Shown here one piece after another: positions 1 through 9,640 of a stretch of 64,000 bases of DNA. This DNA comes from UA16 sp002292325 (GTDB lineage Bacteria > Bacteroidota > Bacteroidia > Flavobacteriales_D > Sanyastnellaceae), in contig CALSRC010000002.1 in the NCBI GenBank assembly GCA_943788645.1, forward strand, positions 1 through 64,000, in the 5' to 3' direction. Made by a program: the position numbers and the translations under genes. Positions within the stretch are counted from its first letter, which is position 1; every line of letters starts with the position of its first letter. The notes beneath the pieces are model-generated. The model saw only the letters and a list, made by a program, of their open reading frames with translations. It ran no database searches and had not been told where the DNA came from.

Positions 1-543
1 GGTGATCAATACATGATTGCCATACGTTTCACCTTCCTTGAAGGAATGGAGGTGATCGAGCACGGTATTGCCTGTGACTTCGATGCGACCAGCTACTTTT
101 TCATCCAATAAATTTTGTTTGGATGATTCTGTGGGGCACAGGTTCAGCGCAGCTATGCGGGAAACCATAAGACGATAACCTTCTTCTGGGTAGGGGTGAT
201 CCAAGTCAAAACTGCGCAGTCCTGCTTCAAGGTGAATAACGGGTATTTGACGATTGAAGGCGGCAAGGGCGCACCCAAAGGCACTCGCCGTGTCACCTTG
301 CACCAAGACGGCTTGGAATCGCTCATCAGGGAACTGGGTCAAGCAGTCGGTGATGATTTGATCTAGTCGATTCGTTCCTTCCGTGGGCTTAATCCGGAAA
401 TCAAACTTATTATTTTCAAGTAGATGCTCATGCTGCCCCGTAAAAAGCAGCTTCAAGTTCAGTCCTTGTTTGAGCAAAGGGCTGATTTTTATTTCCTCAG
501 GACGAGTTCCAAAGGCAATAAGTATGGGAGCGTTTGAAGTCAT
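1..543 (-). CDS. wecB: UDP-N-acetylglucosamine 2-epimerase, N-terminal part
   Basis: The gene starts at ATG 543-541 and runs off the left edge, leaving 181 N-terminal residues. The family interconverts UDP-GlcNAc and UDP-ManNAc in the cytoplasm, feeding capsule, O-antigen or teichoic-type glycans. Visible family motifs are GTRPE (residues 12-16), VQGDTASAFG (81-90), HLEAGLRS (104-111) and PYPEEGYR (117-124), all in the expected order and spacing of the GT-B-like epimerase fold. The start is fixed by the motif lying ten residues downstream. It lies 10 bases after the stop of the carbamoyltransferase on the same strand, so it is probably the distal gene of a surface-glycan operon with the two ABC exporters. 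The C-terminal half cannot be assessed. Confidence 0.93.
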   Translation of the reverse strand, partial: MTSNAPILIAFGTRPEEIKISPLLKQGLNLKLLFTGQHEHLLENNKFDFRIKPTEGTNRLDQIITDCLTQFPDERFQAVLVQGDTASAFGCALAAFNRQIPVIHLEAGLRSFDLDHPYPEEGYRLMVSRIAALNLCPTESSKQNLLDEKVAGRIEVTGNTVLDHLHSFKEGETYGNHVLIT

Positions 544-553
544 TTTCTATGAT

Positions 554-2287
554 TTATCGTTTCACGACACAATTCCCCAGCACCAGCATGTCCATGTTCG
601 TCCGCTGGTAACAAGCCAACGCATGCTCCGGCGCATTCACAATCGGTTCGTTTTCATTGAAACTCGTGTTGAGCAAAATCGGCACGCCGGTCTTAGCATG
701 GAATGCACTGATCAAGGCATGGTACCGAGGTGCGACTCTTGGTAAACACTTTGCAATCGTCCTGAACCATCCACATGGGTTACCGCTGGAATCTCCGCAT
801 GCCGCTCGGGCTTGATCGGAAAGACTTTTTCCATGAACGGCACCGGTTCGTCCAATTCAAACCAATCGCTCACATGTTCGGAGAGGATGGAAGGCGCAAA
901 CGGCCGGAAGCTCTCGCGGCGCTTGATTTTGGAGTTGAGCAGTTCTTTGGCATCCTCGCGACGGGGATCGGCGATGATGCTGCGGGCGCCGAGCGCTCGC
1001 GGCCCAAACTCAGCGCGTCCGCTGAACCAGCCGATGACCTTGCCATCCACCAAAGCGTCTGAGACCGCATCGTACAGGTCCTCGTCCTTTCTCAAAACGC
1101 GTGTATTCCACGCCTTTTTCATCCAAGAATTGAGCAATGGCATCATCCCCAAACTGGGAGCCGGTGTATGCGCTGTAAATCGGCGCGACCCGGTCGCGAC
1201 CGAGGTCGTGGTGCCAATGGTACTGGGCAGATCCCATCGAGATCCCGGCATCGTGCCCGGCCGAGGGGATGTAGACCTCCTTGAACGGTGTGTTGCGCGT
1301 AATCTTGCCGTTGGCGACGCTGTTTTGTGCCACGCCGCCGGCAATGCAGACTTTATCCAGTCCGGTGATGGCATGCAATCGACGCAACACATGGAAAATC
1401 ACTTCCTCTGTATACCGCTGCACCGACGCCGCCAAATCCATGTGGTACTGTGTCAGTTCGTCTTCTTTTTGACGCGCCGGGCCAAACAAGTCAATGAACT
1501 TCTGACCGAACAACGGCGCCACCACGGGCAAGTTATCCGGATACGATACCACGCCGTTCTGCAAGTTGAAATGCGAACTGGGCCATTGAAACAGCCCGCC
1601 TTCTTTCAAGGGCAGAATCTGCGCCACCTTGTCCACGTATTGCGGATTTCCATACGGGGCCAATCCCATGACCTTGTATTCATCGCCGTAATGCGGAAAC
1701 CCGAGGTATTGGGTAAATGCGGTGTAGAACAAGCCCACGCTGTTCGGGAAGTCCAACGATTCGAGCACTTCAATCTGCGTGCCCTTGCCACGAGCTAACA
1801 TGGTCGTGGAAAAATCTCCCGATCCGTCGATGCTCAAGATCGCCGCTTCTTCAAACGGCGATGGAAAAAACGCGCTGCCCAAATGACTGCGGTGGTGTTC
1901 GATGAAACGCAACTTGCCGCGTACCATGTCCACGTCAACGCCGGGCTCCACCAAACGAAACTGCTCGTGCAGCAACGTGATGTCGTCTTTGTTGGCCGAA
2001 CGCTGGTTCCACAAAGACTTCGCAATGAGCGGATGCTTGAGGACAAACGCCGCTTTGTTCAGCTTCTTCGCCGAAGGATCGCGCCCAATGGTAATGGCGG
2101 TGACATCCTCGAGCTTGCATCCGACTTCGCCCAAGCAAAACGTGATGGCCTCCGATGGAAAGCCGGCCCAATGCTTGATGCGCCGGAAGCGTTCCTCTTC
2201 CGTCGCCGCTATCAAAATGCCGTCCACGAAAATTGCCGCCGATGAATCGGCGTGGTAGGCATTCAATCCAAGTATGATCTCTTTCAC
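554..2287 (-). CDS. Carbamoyltransferase, NodU/CmcH family (two frameshifts)
   Basis: The family transfers a carbamoyl group from carbamoyl phosphate to a sugar or antibiotic hydroxyl. The N-terminal Kae1-like domain opens with GLNAYHADSSAA and EEERFRRIKH and includes HHRSHLGSAFF and SIDGSGD. The C-terminal YrdC-like part includes GWFSGRAEFGPRALGARSI, SFRPFAPS and, after the second break, the typical ILLNTSFNENEPIV. The protein would be about 578 residues, normal for the family. Two indels break it: one extra base near 1090 (after FEK, before DEDLYDAV) and one missing base near 737 (after VYQES). Both frames resume good homology, so sequencing error is likely. The start is GTG, overlapping the TGA of the upstream ABC exporter (GTGA), suggesting translational coupling. 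The sugar substrate is unknown; glycan decoration is inferred from the neighbours. Confidence 0.88.
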
Positions 2288-4183
2288 GTCTTCTCGTTTT
2301 TCGTTGTGCGATTGAACCGCTGCACCGGTTGCACGTTGTCATCCCCCAAATCCAGAACGGTATCGCACTGCTCAGCCAGGCTCATGTCGTGCGTGATCAG
2401 GAGCACATTGGTCCCGGCAGTCAGCCCGTTTCCGAACAATTCAAACACCGCATCCCGCTTCAGGCCATCCAAGGCACTGGTTGCTTCGTCGAGGATCAAC
2501 ACCGGACGCTGAATGCGCAAGGCACGCAAAATGGCGAGCCGCTGCTGTTGACCACCGCTCAAGTTGTTCCCTCCTTCCAGCAATTCGAATTCCAAGGGCT
2601 CGTCGCCAAGGCAATCCGTCAAATCGAGGTGTGCTATCAACCGATTCACTTCCTCCTCATCCACCGTCATGTTGGGCACGCGCATGGTCAGATTTTCACG
2701 CACAGTGCCGTTAAAAAAAACGGTTGTTGGCTGAGGTAACCAATGTTGGCCAACCACGCTTTTACAGGGACTTCTTCGCGCAGTGTGGCTTGATCGTCCG
2801 AACTCCTTCCCACCTGGATTTCACCTGAAATGGGCGGGTGCAGCCCTAAAATGGTGTTGACGAGGGTGCTCTTACCGGATCCGGATGGCCCGACAATGGC
2901 GTGAATCTGACCAGGGGCAAAGGTGCAATTCAGATTGGCCAAGACCGGTTCCGACAGGGTCTTGTAGCCGATGGTCAGGCCTTCCAATGTTATGTTGGCT
3001 TGTTGCCAGTCCGATTTACGCGGGTCAACAGGGGTATGCTCGGGATGCTCGGGATTGTCCGGGTTGGACGCCCAGGATTGCAATGCCGCTTCGATCGTGT
3101 TGATGACATGATAGTTCGAACGCAGGGCCATGATCTGTCCATTGAGGCGGGTCATCGAAGGCATCACACGATACGCACTCAGCGCCATCACGATGAGGAG
3201 ATTCAAAAAAGCTTCGTTGCTCTCGCCCAACAACAAGCTGATGAAAATCGCAGCACTCACGGCAGTAACAGCGAGCACCTCGTAAAGCTTGGCCGGCGCC
3301 ATGTTCATGATCTGGCTGTTGCTTCCAATGCGATACAATGTGCGCGTCTTGTTGAGATACCCGTTGCGGATGGCGTCGGAAGCGCGAAAACTCATCACTT
3401 CCAGAAACCCTTGCACCGCGTTGTTGATCAGCGTGCCCGTTTGAGGTCCAACGATTTTTGAAATCTCGCTATAACGCTCCAAACGGTTCTTGGTGCCTTT
3501 GCGGATGATCGATCGCGCCGATGGTGAGCAAAACAGCCACGCTCAGGAGCACGATGGGTTCGTAGATCACCAAACCAATGGCAATGGCTCGCGATGACCA
3601 TGAGCTCGTTGATGAACCGGAGGTTGCCAACGACAAACGTGTTGGCCAAATTCAAGGGCCACCCATTGATTTCTGCCAGCACGCGCCCAGACTCCGTCGA
3701 TCGCATGCGCTCCAAGCTCTGTGAAAAATGGTATTGCCACATCAAGCCCGAAATCCGGTGGCCGATGGCGAAAGAATAGCGCGTCTGGATCAGGTTCAAT
3801 CCCAAATTGACCAGCGCCTTGAACAGGAACGCTGCAATCAAAGCGATGGAGGTGAACATCAAGAACCGCCGTTCGGTGTCAATGCCCACTTGGCTGGTCC
3901 ATTCGAAAGCCCTTGCGAGGTATGCGTTCTCGTGGATCAGTTCGGGACTGATCACCAATCCAATGACGGGGACGACCGCAGCCAATCCAAGGATGTCGAC
4001 AAAGCTGTTGATGATGATCCCAATGAAAAGCAACCCCGCTCGGCGGCGTTCCTTTTGGGTGAGCATCGCCCAAACGCGGCGGAGAACGCCGACAATGCTG
4101 AATGCGGGGGACGCGGGTTTTTTGTCTACTCCTCGCTCGCTTTTTGCGGCCTCCTTTTTGTTTTCCTTTTGAGCATCAGGCAT
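2284..4183 (-). CDS. ABC exporter, fused membrane and ATPase domains (frameshifted)
   Basis: This is a half-transporter of the MsbA/PglK type. An N-terminal transmembrane domain (SFVDILGLAAVVPVIGLVI and further hydrophobic helices) is fused to a nucleotide-binding domain with Walker A GPSGSGKST, signature LSGGQQQR, Walker B VLILDEATSALD and H-loop LLITHD. It is a close paralogue of the gene at 4342-6081, with matching segments throughout. Three indels split it: near 3590 and 3512 in the membrane domain, and at the A8 run 2713-2720, where one missing base breaks the expected QQPFFFNGTVREN. The span corresponds to about 633 residues; the N terminus has about 20 extra charged residues compared with the paralogue. 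It overlaps the carbamoyltransferase start, so export of a carbamoylated glycan or lipid-linked sugar is a reasonable inference. The substrate is not shown by the sequence. Confidence 0.87.
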
Positions 4184-4205
4184 CTTGCATTTTTCTTATT
4201 ACAAT

Positions 4206-4340
4206 TTACGAAACCTTCAACACATCTTCAAAGGCTCCGATGATTTGTTCAAATTCAAATCGTGCATAAAAATCGCTGAATGGAAGGCGCATTAAAAGAC
4301 GATCTTGAGCCGGAAAAGCCAGGCCTGCTGCACCGCTCTT
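4206..4340 (-). pseudogene. Possible C-terminal remnant of a DegT/DnrJ-type aminotransferase
   Basis: Between the two ABC genes the minus strand holds an open frame without its own start. It reads ...SGAAGLAFPAQDRLLMRLPF, then about 25 residues with FEFEQIIGAFEDVLK, and stops at TAA 4208-4206. The DRLLMRLPF followed by an amphipathic helix resembles the C-terminal end of sugar aminotransferases of the DegT/DnrJ/EryC1 family. The frame runs upstream into the end of the preceding ABC gene in a different phase, so no intact gene is present. It could be the stump of a glycan-biosynthesis gene lost during the ABC duplication. It may also be chance coding likeness; the segment is short. Confidence 0.3.
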
Positions 4341-4341
4341 G

Positions 4342-6081
4342 TTAGTTGAGTTGGACGCCTGAATGGCCTTGCGCGATTTCAGTATCGTGTGTCACCAACA
4401 AAACGGTAGTGCCACGCTGCGCTTCCTCCCGCAACAAGTCGAGCACGGCGTCACGCATGTCGGGGTCAAGGCTGCTTGTGGCCTCGTCGAGGATCAGCAC
4501 CGAACGTCTCAATTGCAGTGCGCGGATGAGTGCGAGCCGCTGTTGCTGGCCGCCGCTGAGGTTGGAACCTCCTTCATTGAGCTTAAAATCGAGCGGATTC
4601 GCGCCCAATGCCTCAGTGAGGTGCAGCCGGCGCATCAATTCGAGGATGCGAGCTTCATCCAATGTTCCGTTGTGAGTGCCGAGGGTCAAGTTGTCTCGAA
4701 CCGATCCACTGAATAGAAAGGGTTGCTGGGCGAGGTAGGCAACGTGGCCAAGCCACTGTTGGGATGACACCTCAGAGCCGAGTGTTTTTCCGGAAATAGA
4801 AATCTCACCCGATTGCGGCTTGTGCAATCCGAGCAAAGCGCTGATCAACGTGCTTTTTCCAGAGCCTGATGCGCCCGTGATGGTGTGGATTTGGCCGGAT
4901 TCAAAGACGGTGTTCAACCCATCCACCACGGGATCGCCGCTCGCGTATGCAAGGGTGAGGTTGCGCACGTGGATTTCTACAGGGCTTTTCAATTCAATGC
5001 CTTCTGCGGTCAGATCATGTGTGCCATCGTGCTTTGCCGCCCCAGCGTTTTCCATGGCGTCGAGCAAGTGCATTTGGCCGCGCATGGCGATCAGGCGGGA
5101 ATTGGCTCGCGCCATGGCTGGCATCACGCGGTAGGCACTCAGTCCGAGCAAAGAGAGGGTTTCGAAAAACGCCGCATCGGTCTCGCCCCAAATCAAAGAG
5201 AGCACGATAATACCGCAGAGCGAGGTGACGGCCAGCAATTCATACAGCCGTGTAGGAATGATGCCGAGCACCATTTGACGGCTGTGCACCGCGTACAATT
5301 CACGGGTGTGACCGAGGTAATTGCGTTGGACCGATTGCACGGCACGAAACGTAATCAGTTCGAGGAAACCCCGCACGGCGTTTTGGACCAACGAAGAGGA
5401 AGTGGGAGCGAGGCGTTGGATTGTGGCGCTGTTGTGCTGCAACCGGCGTTTGGTGATCAATCGAATGAGCAAGCCGCCAGCGCCTATGATGCCGGCGACG
5501 CCCAAAAAGATCACCGGGTCGTAGGCGGTCAATCCGATGGCCAGCAGGACCATCACGACCAATTCGTTGATCAGCAATTGGCCACCTGTGATGAAGATGC
5601 GCGCAAAAAGCACGGGCCAGCTGTTGATTTCCGTGAGCACCCGACCCGATTCCTTCGATCGCATGCGTTCCAAGGAGTCTGAAAAATGATGAAGCCACAC
5701 TTCGCCGCTCATCCGATGCGCCACGCGAAAGGCAAACTTTGACTGCACATGATTCAACCAAATGCCAAAGAGGGTTTTGAAGAGAAATGCGGCAATGAGG
5801 AGTACGCAAAGCAGGGTCAAGAAGCGTTTTTCGGAAGCAATGCCGTTGGCGTATGCGATGTCGTAGATAGACCCCAAGACGGCATTGGACGTGATCAACT
5901 CGGGCTCCACCACCAGTCCGATGACGGGAATGACCGCAGCCAGTCCCAACAAGTCGACGAAGCTGTTGGCAAACACCGCTGCCATCAAGCCCCCCGCAAT
6001 GCGCTTTTCACGCCCGTCCAAAAGTTCATATACCCTCCGAAAGATGACTCCCGCGGAGGTGGAATGGCGCGAATCTTTCAC
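4342..6081 (-). CDS. ABC exporter, fused membrane and ATPase domains
   Basis: An intact 579-residue half-transporter of the MsbA/PglK type, expected to act as a homodimer or a heterodimer with its paralogue downstream, in the inner membrane. The transmembrane domain spans about residues 25-330 (SFVDLLGLAAVIPVIGLVVE near the start). The nucleotide-binding domain has Walker A GASGSGKST near residue 403, Q-loop AYLAQQPFLFSG, signature LSGGQQQR near 508, Walker B VLILDEATSSLD near 528 and H-loop LLVTHD near 560. All catalytic motifs are present. It lies 11 bases after the moxR stop and 158 bases before its paralogue, all on one strand. Tandem duplication with the 2284-4183 gene is evident. A surface-glycan precursor is the likely cargo from the neighbouring wecB and carbamoyltransferase genes. 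Confidence 0.93.
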   Translation of the reverse strand: MKDSRHSTSAGVIFRRVYELLDGREKRIAGGLMAAVFANSFVDLLGLAAVIPVIGLVVEPELITSNAVLGSIYDIAYANGIASEKRFLTLLCVLLIAAFLFKTLFGIWLNHVQSKFAFRVAHRMSGEVWLHHFSDSLERMRSKESGRVLTEINSWPVLFARIFITGGQLLINELVVMVLLAIGLTAYDPVIFLGVAGIIGAGGLLIRLITKRRLQHNSATIQRLAPTSSSLVQNAVRGFLELITFRAVQSVQRNYLGHTRELYAVHSRQMVLGIIPTRLYELLAVTSLCGIIVLSLIWGETDAAFFETLSLLGLSAYRVMPAMARANSRLIAMRGQMHLLDAMENAGAAKHDGTHDLTAEGIELKSPVEIHVRNLTLAYASGDPVVDGLNTVFESGQIHTITGASGSGKSTLISALLGLHKPQSGEISISGKTLGSEVSSQQWLGHVAYLAQQPFLFSGSVRDNLTLGTHNGTLDEARILELMRRLHLTEALGANPLDFKLNEGGSNLSGGQQQRLALIRALQLRRSVLILDEATSSLDPDMRDAVLDLLREEAQRGTTVLLVTHDTEIAQGHSGVQLN

Positions 6082-6092
6082 GGTTCGGCGAC

Positions 6093-7052
6093 TTAAAGCA
6101 ACCCTTCGATGATGGATTCCACCGTGTGTCCCTCGGCCTCGGCCTTGTAATTGCGGACGATGCGGTGCCGCAAGATCGGCGTCGCCACGGCCTTCACATC
6201 CTCGATGTCGGGACTGAATTTGCCGTTCAGCGCCGCATTGACTTTGGCGCCCACGACTAAGTACTGCGAGGCCCGCGGTCCGGCACCCCAGGAGAGGTAG
6301 GCGTTCACCGTATCCGTGGCACGCTCGCGCCCGGGGCGTGTTTTGCCGGCGAGACCGACCGCGTATTCCAGCACGTTGTCCGCAATGGGCATGCGCCGAA
6401 TCAATTGTTGGAAGAACAGGATTTCCTCGCCCGAGATGACCGGATTGACTTCAGCTACAGCATCCGCTGTGGTGGCCTTGACAACGCTCAGCTCCTCCTC
6501 ATACGTTGGGTAATCCACCCAGGTGTTGAACATGAATCGATCGAGTTGCGCTTCGGGAAGGGGGTAGGTGCCTTCTTGTTCAATCGGGTTTTGGGTCGCG
6601 AGCACGAAAAACGGAGCAGGCAGGGGGTAGGTCTGACCGGCGACGGTCACGGCACGCTCTTGCATCGCCTCGAGCAGTGCAGATTGTGTTTTGGGCGGCG
6701 TTCGGTTGATCTCATCGGCGAGGACGATGTTGGCAAACAGCGGTCCCTTCATGAATTTGAAGTGCCGTGCTTCGTCGAGAATTTCAGACCCCACGATATC
6801 GGATGGCATGAGGTCGGGTGTAAACTGAACGCGGTTGAAGCTCAGGCCCAAGGCTTGAGCGATGGTGTTGACAAGCAGCGTCTTTGCGAGTCCTGGCACC
6901 CCGACGAGCAACACGTGGCCACCGGCAAATACCGCGGTGGTGACTTCTCTAATGACGTGCTCTTGTCCGACAATGACCTTGCTGATTTCTGCCAGCAAGG
7001 CTTGGTGCTTTCCATTCAATGCCTCCAAGGCTTCCTTATCCGATCCGTACAT
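6093..7052 (-). CDS. MoxR-family AAA+ ATPase
   Basis: A 319-residue cytoplasmic AAA+ protein of the MoxR/RavA branch, chaperone-like ATPases that assist maturation of other proteins or complexes. Visible motifs are Walker A GVPGLAKTLL (about residues 52-61), Walker B NIVLADEINRTPPKTQSALL, sensor 1 FVLATQNPIEQEGTYPLPEA and the arginine-finger region LDRFMF. The length is normal for the family. In many Bacteroidota, moxR genes precede DUF58/VWA genes; here it is followed by ABC exporters instead. Upstream on the same strand, past a 402-base gap and an inserted glycosyltransferase, is the SurA-like chaperone gene, a partner arrangement known in flavobacteria. The target of the ATPase is not shown. 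Confidence 0.93.
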   Translation of the reverse strand: MYGSDKEALEALNGKHQALLAEISKVIVGQEHVIREVTTAVFAGGHVLLVGVPGLAKTLLVNTIAQALGLSFNRVQFTPDLMPSDIVGSEILDEARHFKFMKGPLFANIVLADEINRTPPKTQSALLEAMQERAVTVAGQTYPLPAPFFVLATQNPIEQEGTYPLPEAQLDRFMFNTWVDYPTYEEELSVVKATTADAVAEVNPVISGEEILFFQQLIRRMPIADNVLEYAVGLAGKTRPGRERATDTVNAYLSWGAGPRASQYLVVGAKVNAALNGKFSPDIEDVKAVATPILRHRIVRNYKAEAEGHTVESIIEGLL

Positions 7053-7454
7053 GGTTGGTCTTGTCGTTTGTTCACTATGAGCTCACCCCGTTTCGCGGCT
7101 ACCCGTAAAGATACTTCACGAATGCAGGTCTGGACTCCGTCCGGATCGACTTATCCATTTTTGGGTGTCAATTTTTGGGAGGAAAAAACGTAAACCACCA
7201 CTCGATCAAGCGTTCTGTGCGACCGGGCTTTCGTTTTTTATTGTCCTGAGAGCGCGAGGAGTGATGAGGGGTGTCAGAGCTGCTTTTTAATCGCATTGTT
7301 GAGGGTGATTTCACCCAACAAAGCTAATGAAATAATAGGTTTAGATTCGCCTAATTTGTAGTTATAGAGCCGTTAATCGCAATAAAGTTATGAAGGGCTT
7401 CTTCTTAATTTCTGATTTACATTCTGTCCTTTAATCTACGTAAAAAATACACGA
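7053..7454 (-). other. 402-bp intergenic region upstream of moxR
   Basis: No convincing gene is seen on either strand. The stretch from about 7310 to 7450 is clearly AT-rich compared with its surroundings, fitting a promoter region for moxR and the ABC genes. It contains a bulged hairpin at 7296-7321 (arms TTGTT+GGGTGA and TCACCC+AACAA, two-base loop, GA bulge). The hairpin is not followed by a U-tract in either direction, so it is not a standard terminator. No good Bacteroidota -33/-7 (TTTG / TAnnTTTG) pair was found. Confidence 0.5.
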
Positions 7455-8210
7455 TTAATACAACCATTGGACCACTTTTCTCAAGGGCTTCAGCACCATC
7501 GTCCAGGGCCGGGGCCGCAGGCTGTTCATGCGCCATGCCATCAAGTCTTCCCGGTTGGCTCGCCATCGATTCTTCCAGCTTGCGTTGCTCACACCTCCGG
7601 TGCGCATGTGGACCAAGACCTCGGGCACATATGTCACACTCGTTTGGTGTTTGAAGAGCATGCGGAGCATCAATTCATAATCTGCTGCAGACTTCAGCTC
7701 GAGTGAAAAGAGACCATGTCGATTGTACACGGATCGGCGCAAGAAAAATGTCGGATGCGGTGGCATCCAGCCATGGAGAAAGGCTCTTCGGTTGAACGCA
7801 CCGCTTTTCCACTTTCGCACAATTCGATTGGATCCATCGGCCGCGACGTAATGCAAGTCGCCGTACAAGGCGTCTGAACCGGCGGCTTTCAGCGCTGCGG
7901 CGACGAGAGCCAGCACCCGCGGATGCGCGTACGCATCATCGGCATTGAGGATGCCTACAAAATCACCGGTCGCTGCGGCGACCCCTTTGTTCATGGCATC
8001 ATAAAGTCCTCGGTCGGGTTCAGAGATAACCGTATCTATGCCCTCGCGATAGGGTGCAAGTGCGGCAAGGGTACCGTCCGTGGAAGCGCCGTCCACAACG
8101 ATGTATTCCAACTCGAATCCATCACGTTCTTGCTCCGTAACCGAACGAGCGGCCTCCGCGATGGTCGCCTCGGCATTGAAAGCGATGGTGACGATGCTGA
8201 TTTTCATCAT
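7455..8210 (-). CDS. Family 2 glycosyltransferase, WcaE-like
   Basis: A GT-A fold glycosyltransferase of about 251 residues. It begins MMKISIVTIAFNAEATIAEA, followed by EYIVVDGASTDGTL, SEPDRGLYDAMNKG and GILNADDAY (the DxD-like metal and nucleotide site), then HPTFFLRRSVY and a lysine/arginine-rich C terminus. This order fits the WcaE-type GT2 group, which adds sugars to capsule or exopolysaccharide repeat units. The start was placed at one of two adjacent ATGs (8210 or 8207), because the longer frame has no family residues before KISIVT. It begins 11 bases after the SurA-like gene stop, so it is probably co-transcribed with it, although the functions differ; it looks like an insertion into the chaperone set. 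Donor and acceptor are unknown. Confidence 0.9.
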   Translation of the reverse strand: MMKISIVTIAFNAEATIAEAARSVTEQERDGFELEYIVVDGASTDGTLAALAPYREGIDTVISEPDRGLYDAMNKGVAAATGDFVGILNADDAYAHPRVLALVAAALKAAGSDALYGDLHYVAADGSNRIVRKWKSGAFNRRAFLHGWMPPHPTFFLRRSVYNRHGLFSLELKSAADYELMLRMLFKHQTSVTYVPEVLVHMRTGGVSNASWKNRWRANREDLMAWRMNSLRPRPWTMVLKPLRKVVQWLY

Positions 8211-8221
8211 GCCGCCAAAAC

Positions 8222-9640
8222 TCAGTCCGCTGCTCCCGTTGAGGATCCGGCAGTCCATTGCCTGTCGAAGTCACAGTTGGCGTAAGGCGCATCGACTCGG
8301 ATGTACGTGTCTTGAATGGCATGAAGAATCCATTCATCGAGCTGAGCAGCGCGCAGGCCCTCTTCCACAATGGTTTGGAAGTATCCAAAGTCCTGAGTGG
8401 GGTTGGCCCGGTGGGCTGCAACACGCTCCATGAGTTGCACTGTGATCCAGTAGCCTTGTTCATCCTCGTCCATCAATTGGATGGGCTCCGAGACGGTACC
8501 GGGCTCGAGTGCGTTGAGGAGGAAAAACAAATTCGGGTCAATTTCATCTGAGCCAAACAACGTACCACCATCCCGGGGGTTGACGACGACACCTCCCTGA
8601 TTTTTAGTCTCTTCTCGTGTGGAATAACGGAGCACCGCGTCTGCAAATTCTAAATCGCCGCTGTTGAGTTGCGACGCAATGGAATCCATTTCTGCCCCCA
8701 TTTCTGCCAAAGCCAGGGGATCTACTTTCGGAGAGACCAAGACGTGGCATGCGCTGAATACTTGCCCTCGGCGGTCCGTTACCCGAAGGAAATGAAATCC
8801 GAAATCCGTTTCAAATACAGGGGACAAATCACCAATCGGCGTGTCAAACACGGATGCCTCGAATTCGGGCACGAATTGACCGCGTCCAATGTTTTGGTAG
8901 CATCCTCCCTTGTATTTGCTACCGGGATCCTCTGAGTATCGGGAGGCTGCGAGTGTCAGACTGAGTTTGCCGGTAGCGACCTCCGTACGCACGCTATCAA
9001 GGAAGTTTCGGACGTCCGCTTTTTGTCCTTCTGTGATGTCGGGTTGGAGCACAAGTTCTCGGTAACGCACAGCCTCTGGAATCAGCGGTAAACTATCGGG
9101 TGGCGTATCGGCAAAAAGGAGCTGTACCTCACCGGGTGTTGCCCGGACTTGTTGGTTGATTTCTGCTTGCATCCGTCCGGCCAGTAGCTGTTCTCGAACC
9201 GGGTCCTCAAACTCGGCCTTCCATTCGCTAACGCTTTGACCGTATTCTGCTTCGAATGCTTCTACGCTGCCAAACATTTGGACGTAATAGGCAAGTCTGC
9301 GATCGATTTCATCCATGACTTCGGCCTCGGAAACCACCACACTGTCTAATTTGGCGTGGTGTACGAGGAGTTTTTGGAACAGCAAATCTTCGAGCAAATT
9401 GCAGCGTTGCGCATCAGTTAAGTCTGCGCTTTTTCCCATTTGCGCCATTTGCGCCTTCATGGCAAAGGCCTGCGCTTCCACTTCGCTTTCCAAAACAATA
9501 CCATCTCCTACAACTGCCACGATGGCGTCAATGGGGGTGAAGGTTGTTGCGCCGTCCAGGGCATCAGGAAGGGCTTCTTGTGCCGTTCCAGAAACGCTGA
9601 GCAGGACGCATGCAAAGGCAAAGAAAGCGGAGGTTCGCAT
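8222..9640 (-). CDS. SurA-like periplasmic peptidylprolyl isomerase
   Basis: A 472-residue exported chaperone/isomerase. A signal peptide is visible (MRTSAFFAFACVLLSVSGTAQ, cut after about residue 20). A SurA N-terminal region follows, with DAIVAVVGDGIVLESEVEAQ and a helical stretch to about residue 170. A parvulin (PpiC) domain follows, containing SRYSEDPGSKYKGG, FVPEFEASVFDTPIGDLSPV and FGFHFLRVTDRRG, and then a second, degenerate parvulin-like region (ACHVLVSPKVDPLA, YSTREETKNQGG). SurA-type proteins escort outer-membrane beta-barrels. It belongs to a minus-strand series guaB, PpiC, PpiC lipoprotein, SurA, MoxR; here 7.8 kb of oppositely oriented secreted-protein genes separates it from the other two isomerases. 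Its own promoter should lie in 9641-9900. Confidence 0.9.
   Translation of the reverse strand: MRTSAFFAFACVLLSVSGTAQEALPDALDGATTFTPIDAIVAVVGDGIVLESEVEAQAFAMKAQMAQMGKSADLTDAQRCNLLEDLLFQKLLVHHAKLDSVVVSEAEVMDEIDRRLAYYVQMFGSVEAFEAEYGQSVSEWKAEFEDPVREQLLAGRMQAEINQQVRATPGEVQLLFADTPPDSLPLIPEAVRYRELVLQPDITEGQKADVRNFLDSVRTEVATGKLSLTLAASRYSEDPGSKYKGGCYQNIGRGQFVPEFEASVFDTPIGDLSPVFETDFGFHFLRVTDRRGQVFSACHVLVSPKVDPLALAEMGAEMDSIASQLNSGDLEFADAVLRYSTREETKNQGGVVVNPRDGGTLFGSDEIDPNLFFLLNALEPGTVSEPIQLMDEDEQGYWITVQLMERVAAHRANPTQDFGYFQTIVEEGLRAAQLDEWILHAIQDTYIRVDAPYANCDFDRQWTAGSSTGAAD

Noticed and set aside
2713..2720. Programmed ribosomal frameshift in the ABC exporter
   Set aside because: Two further indels occur in the same gene at sites with no slippery pattern, so general sequence error explains it better.
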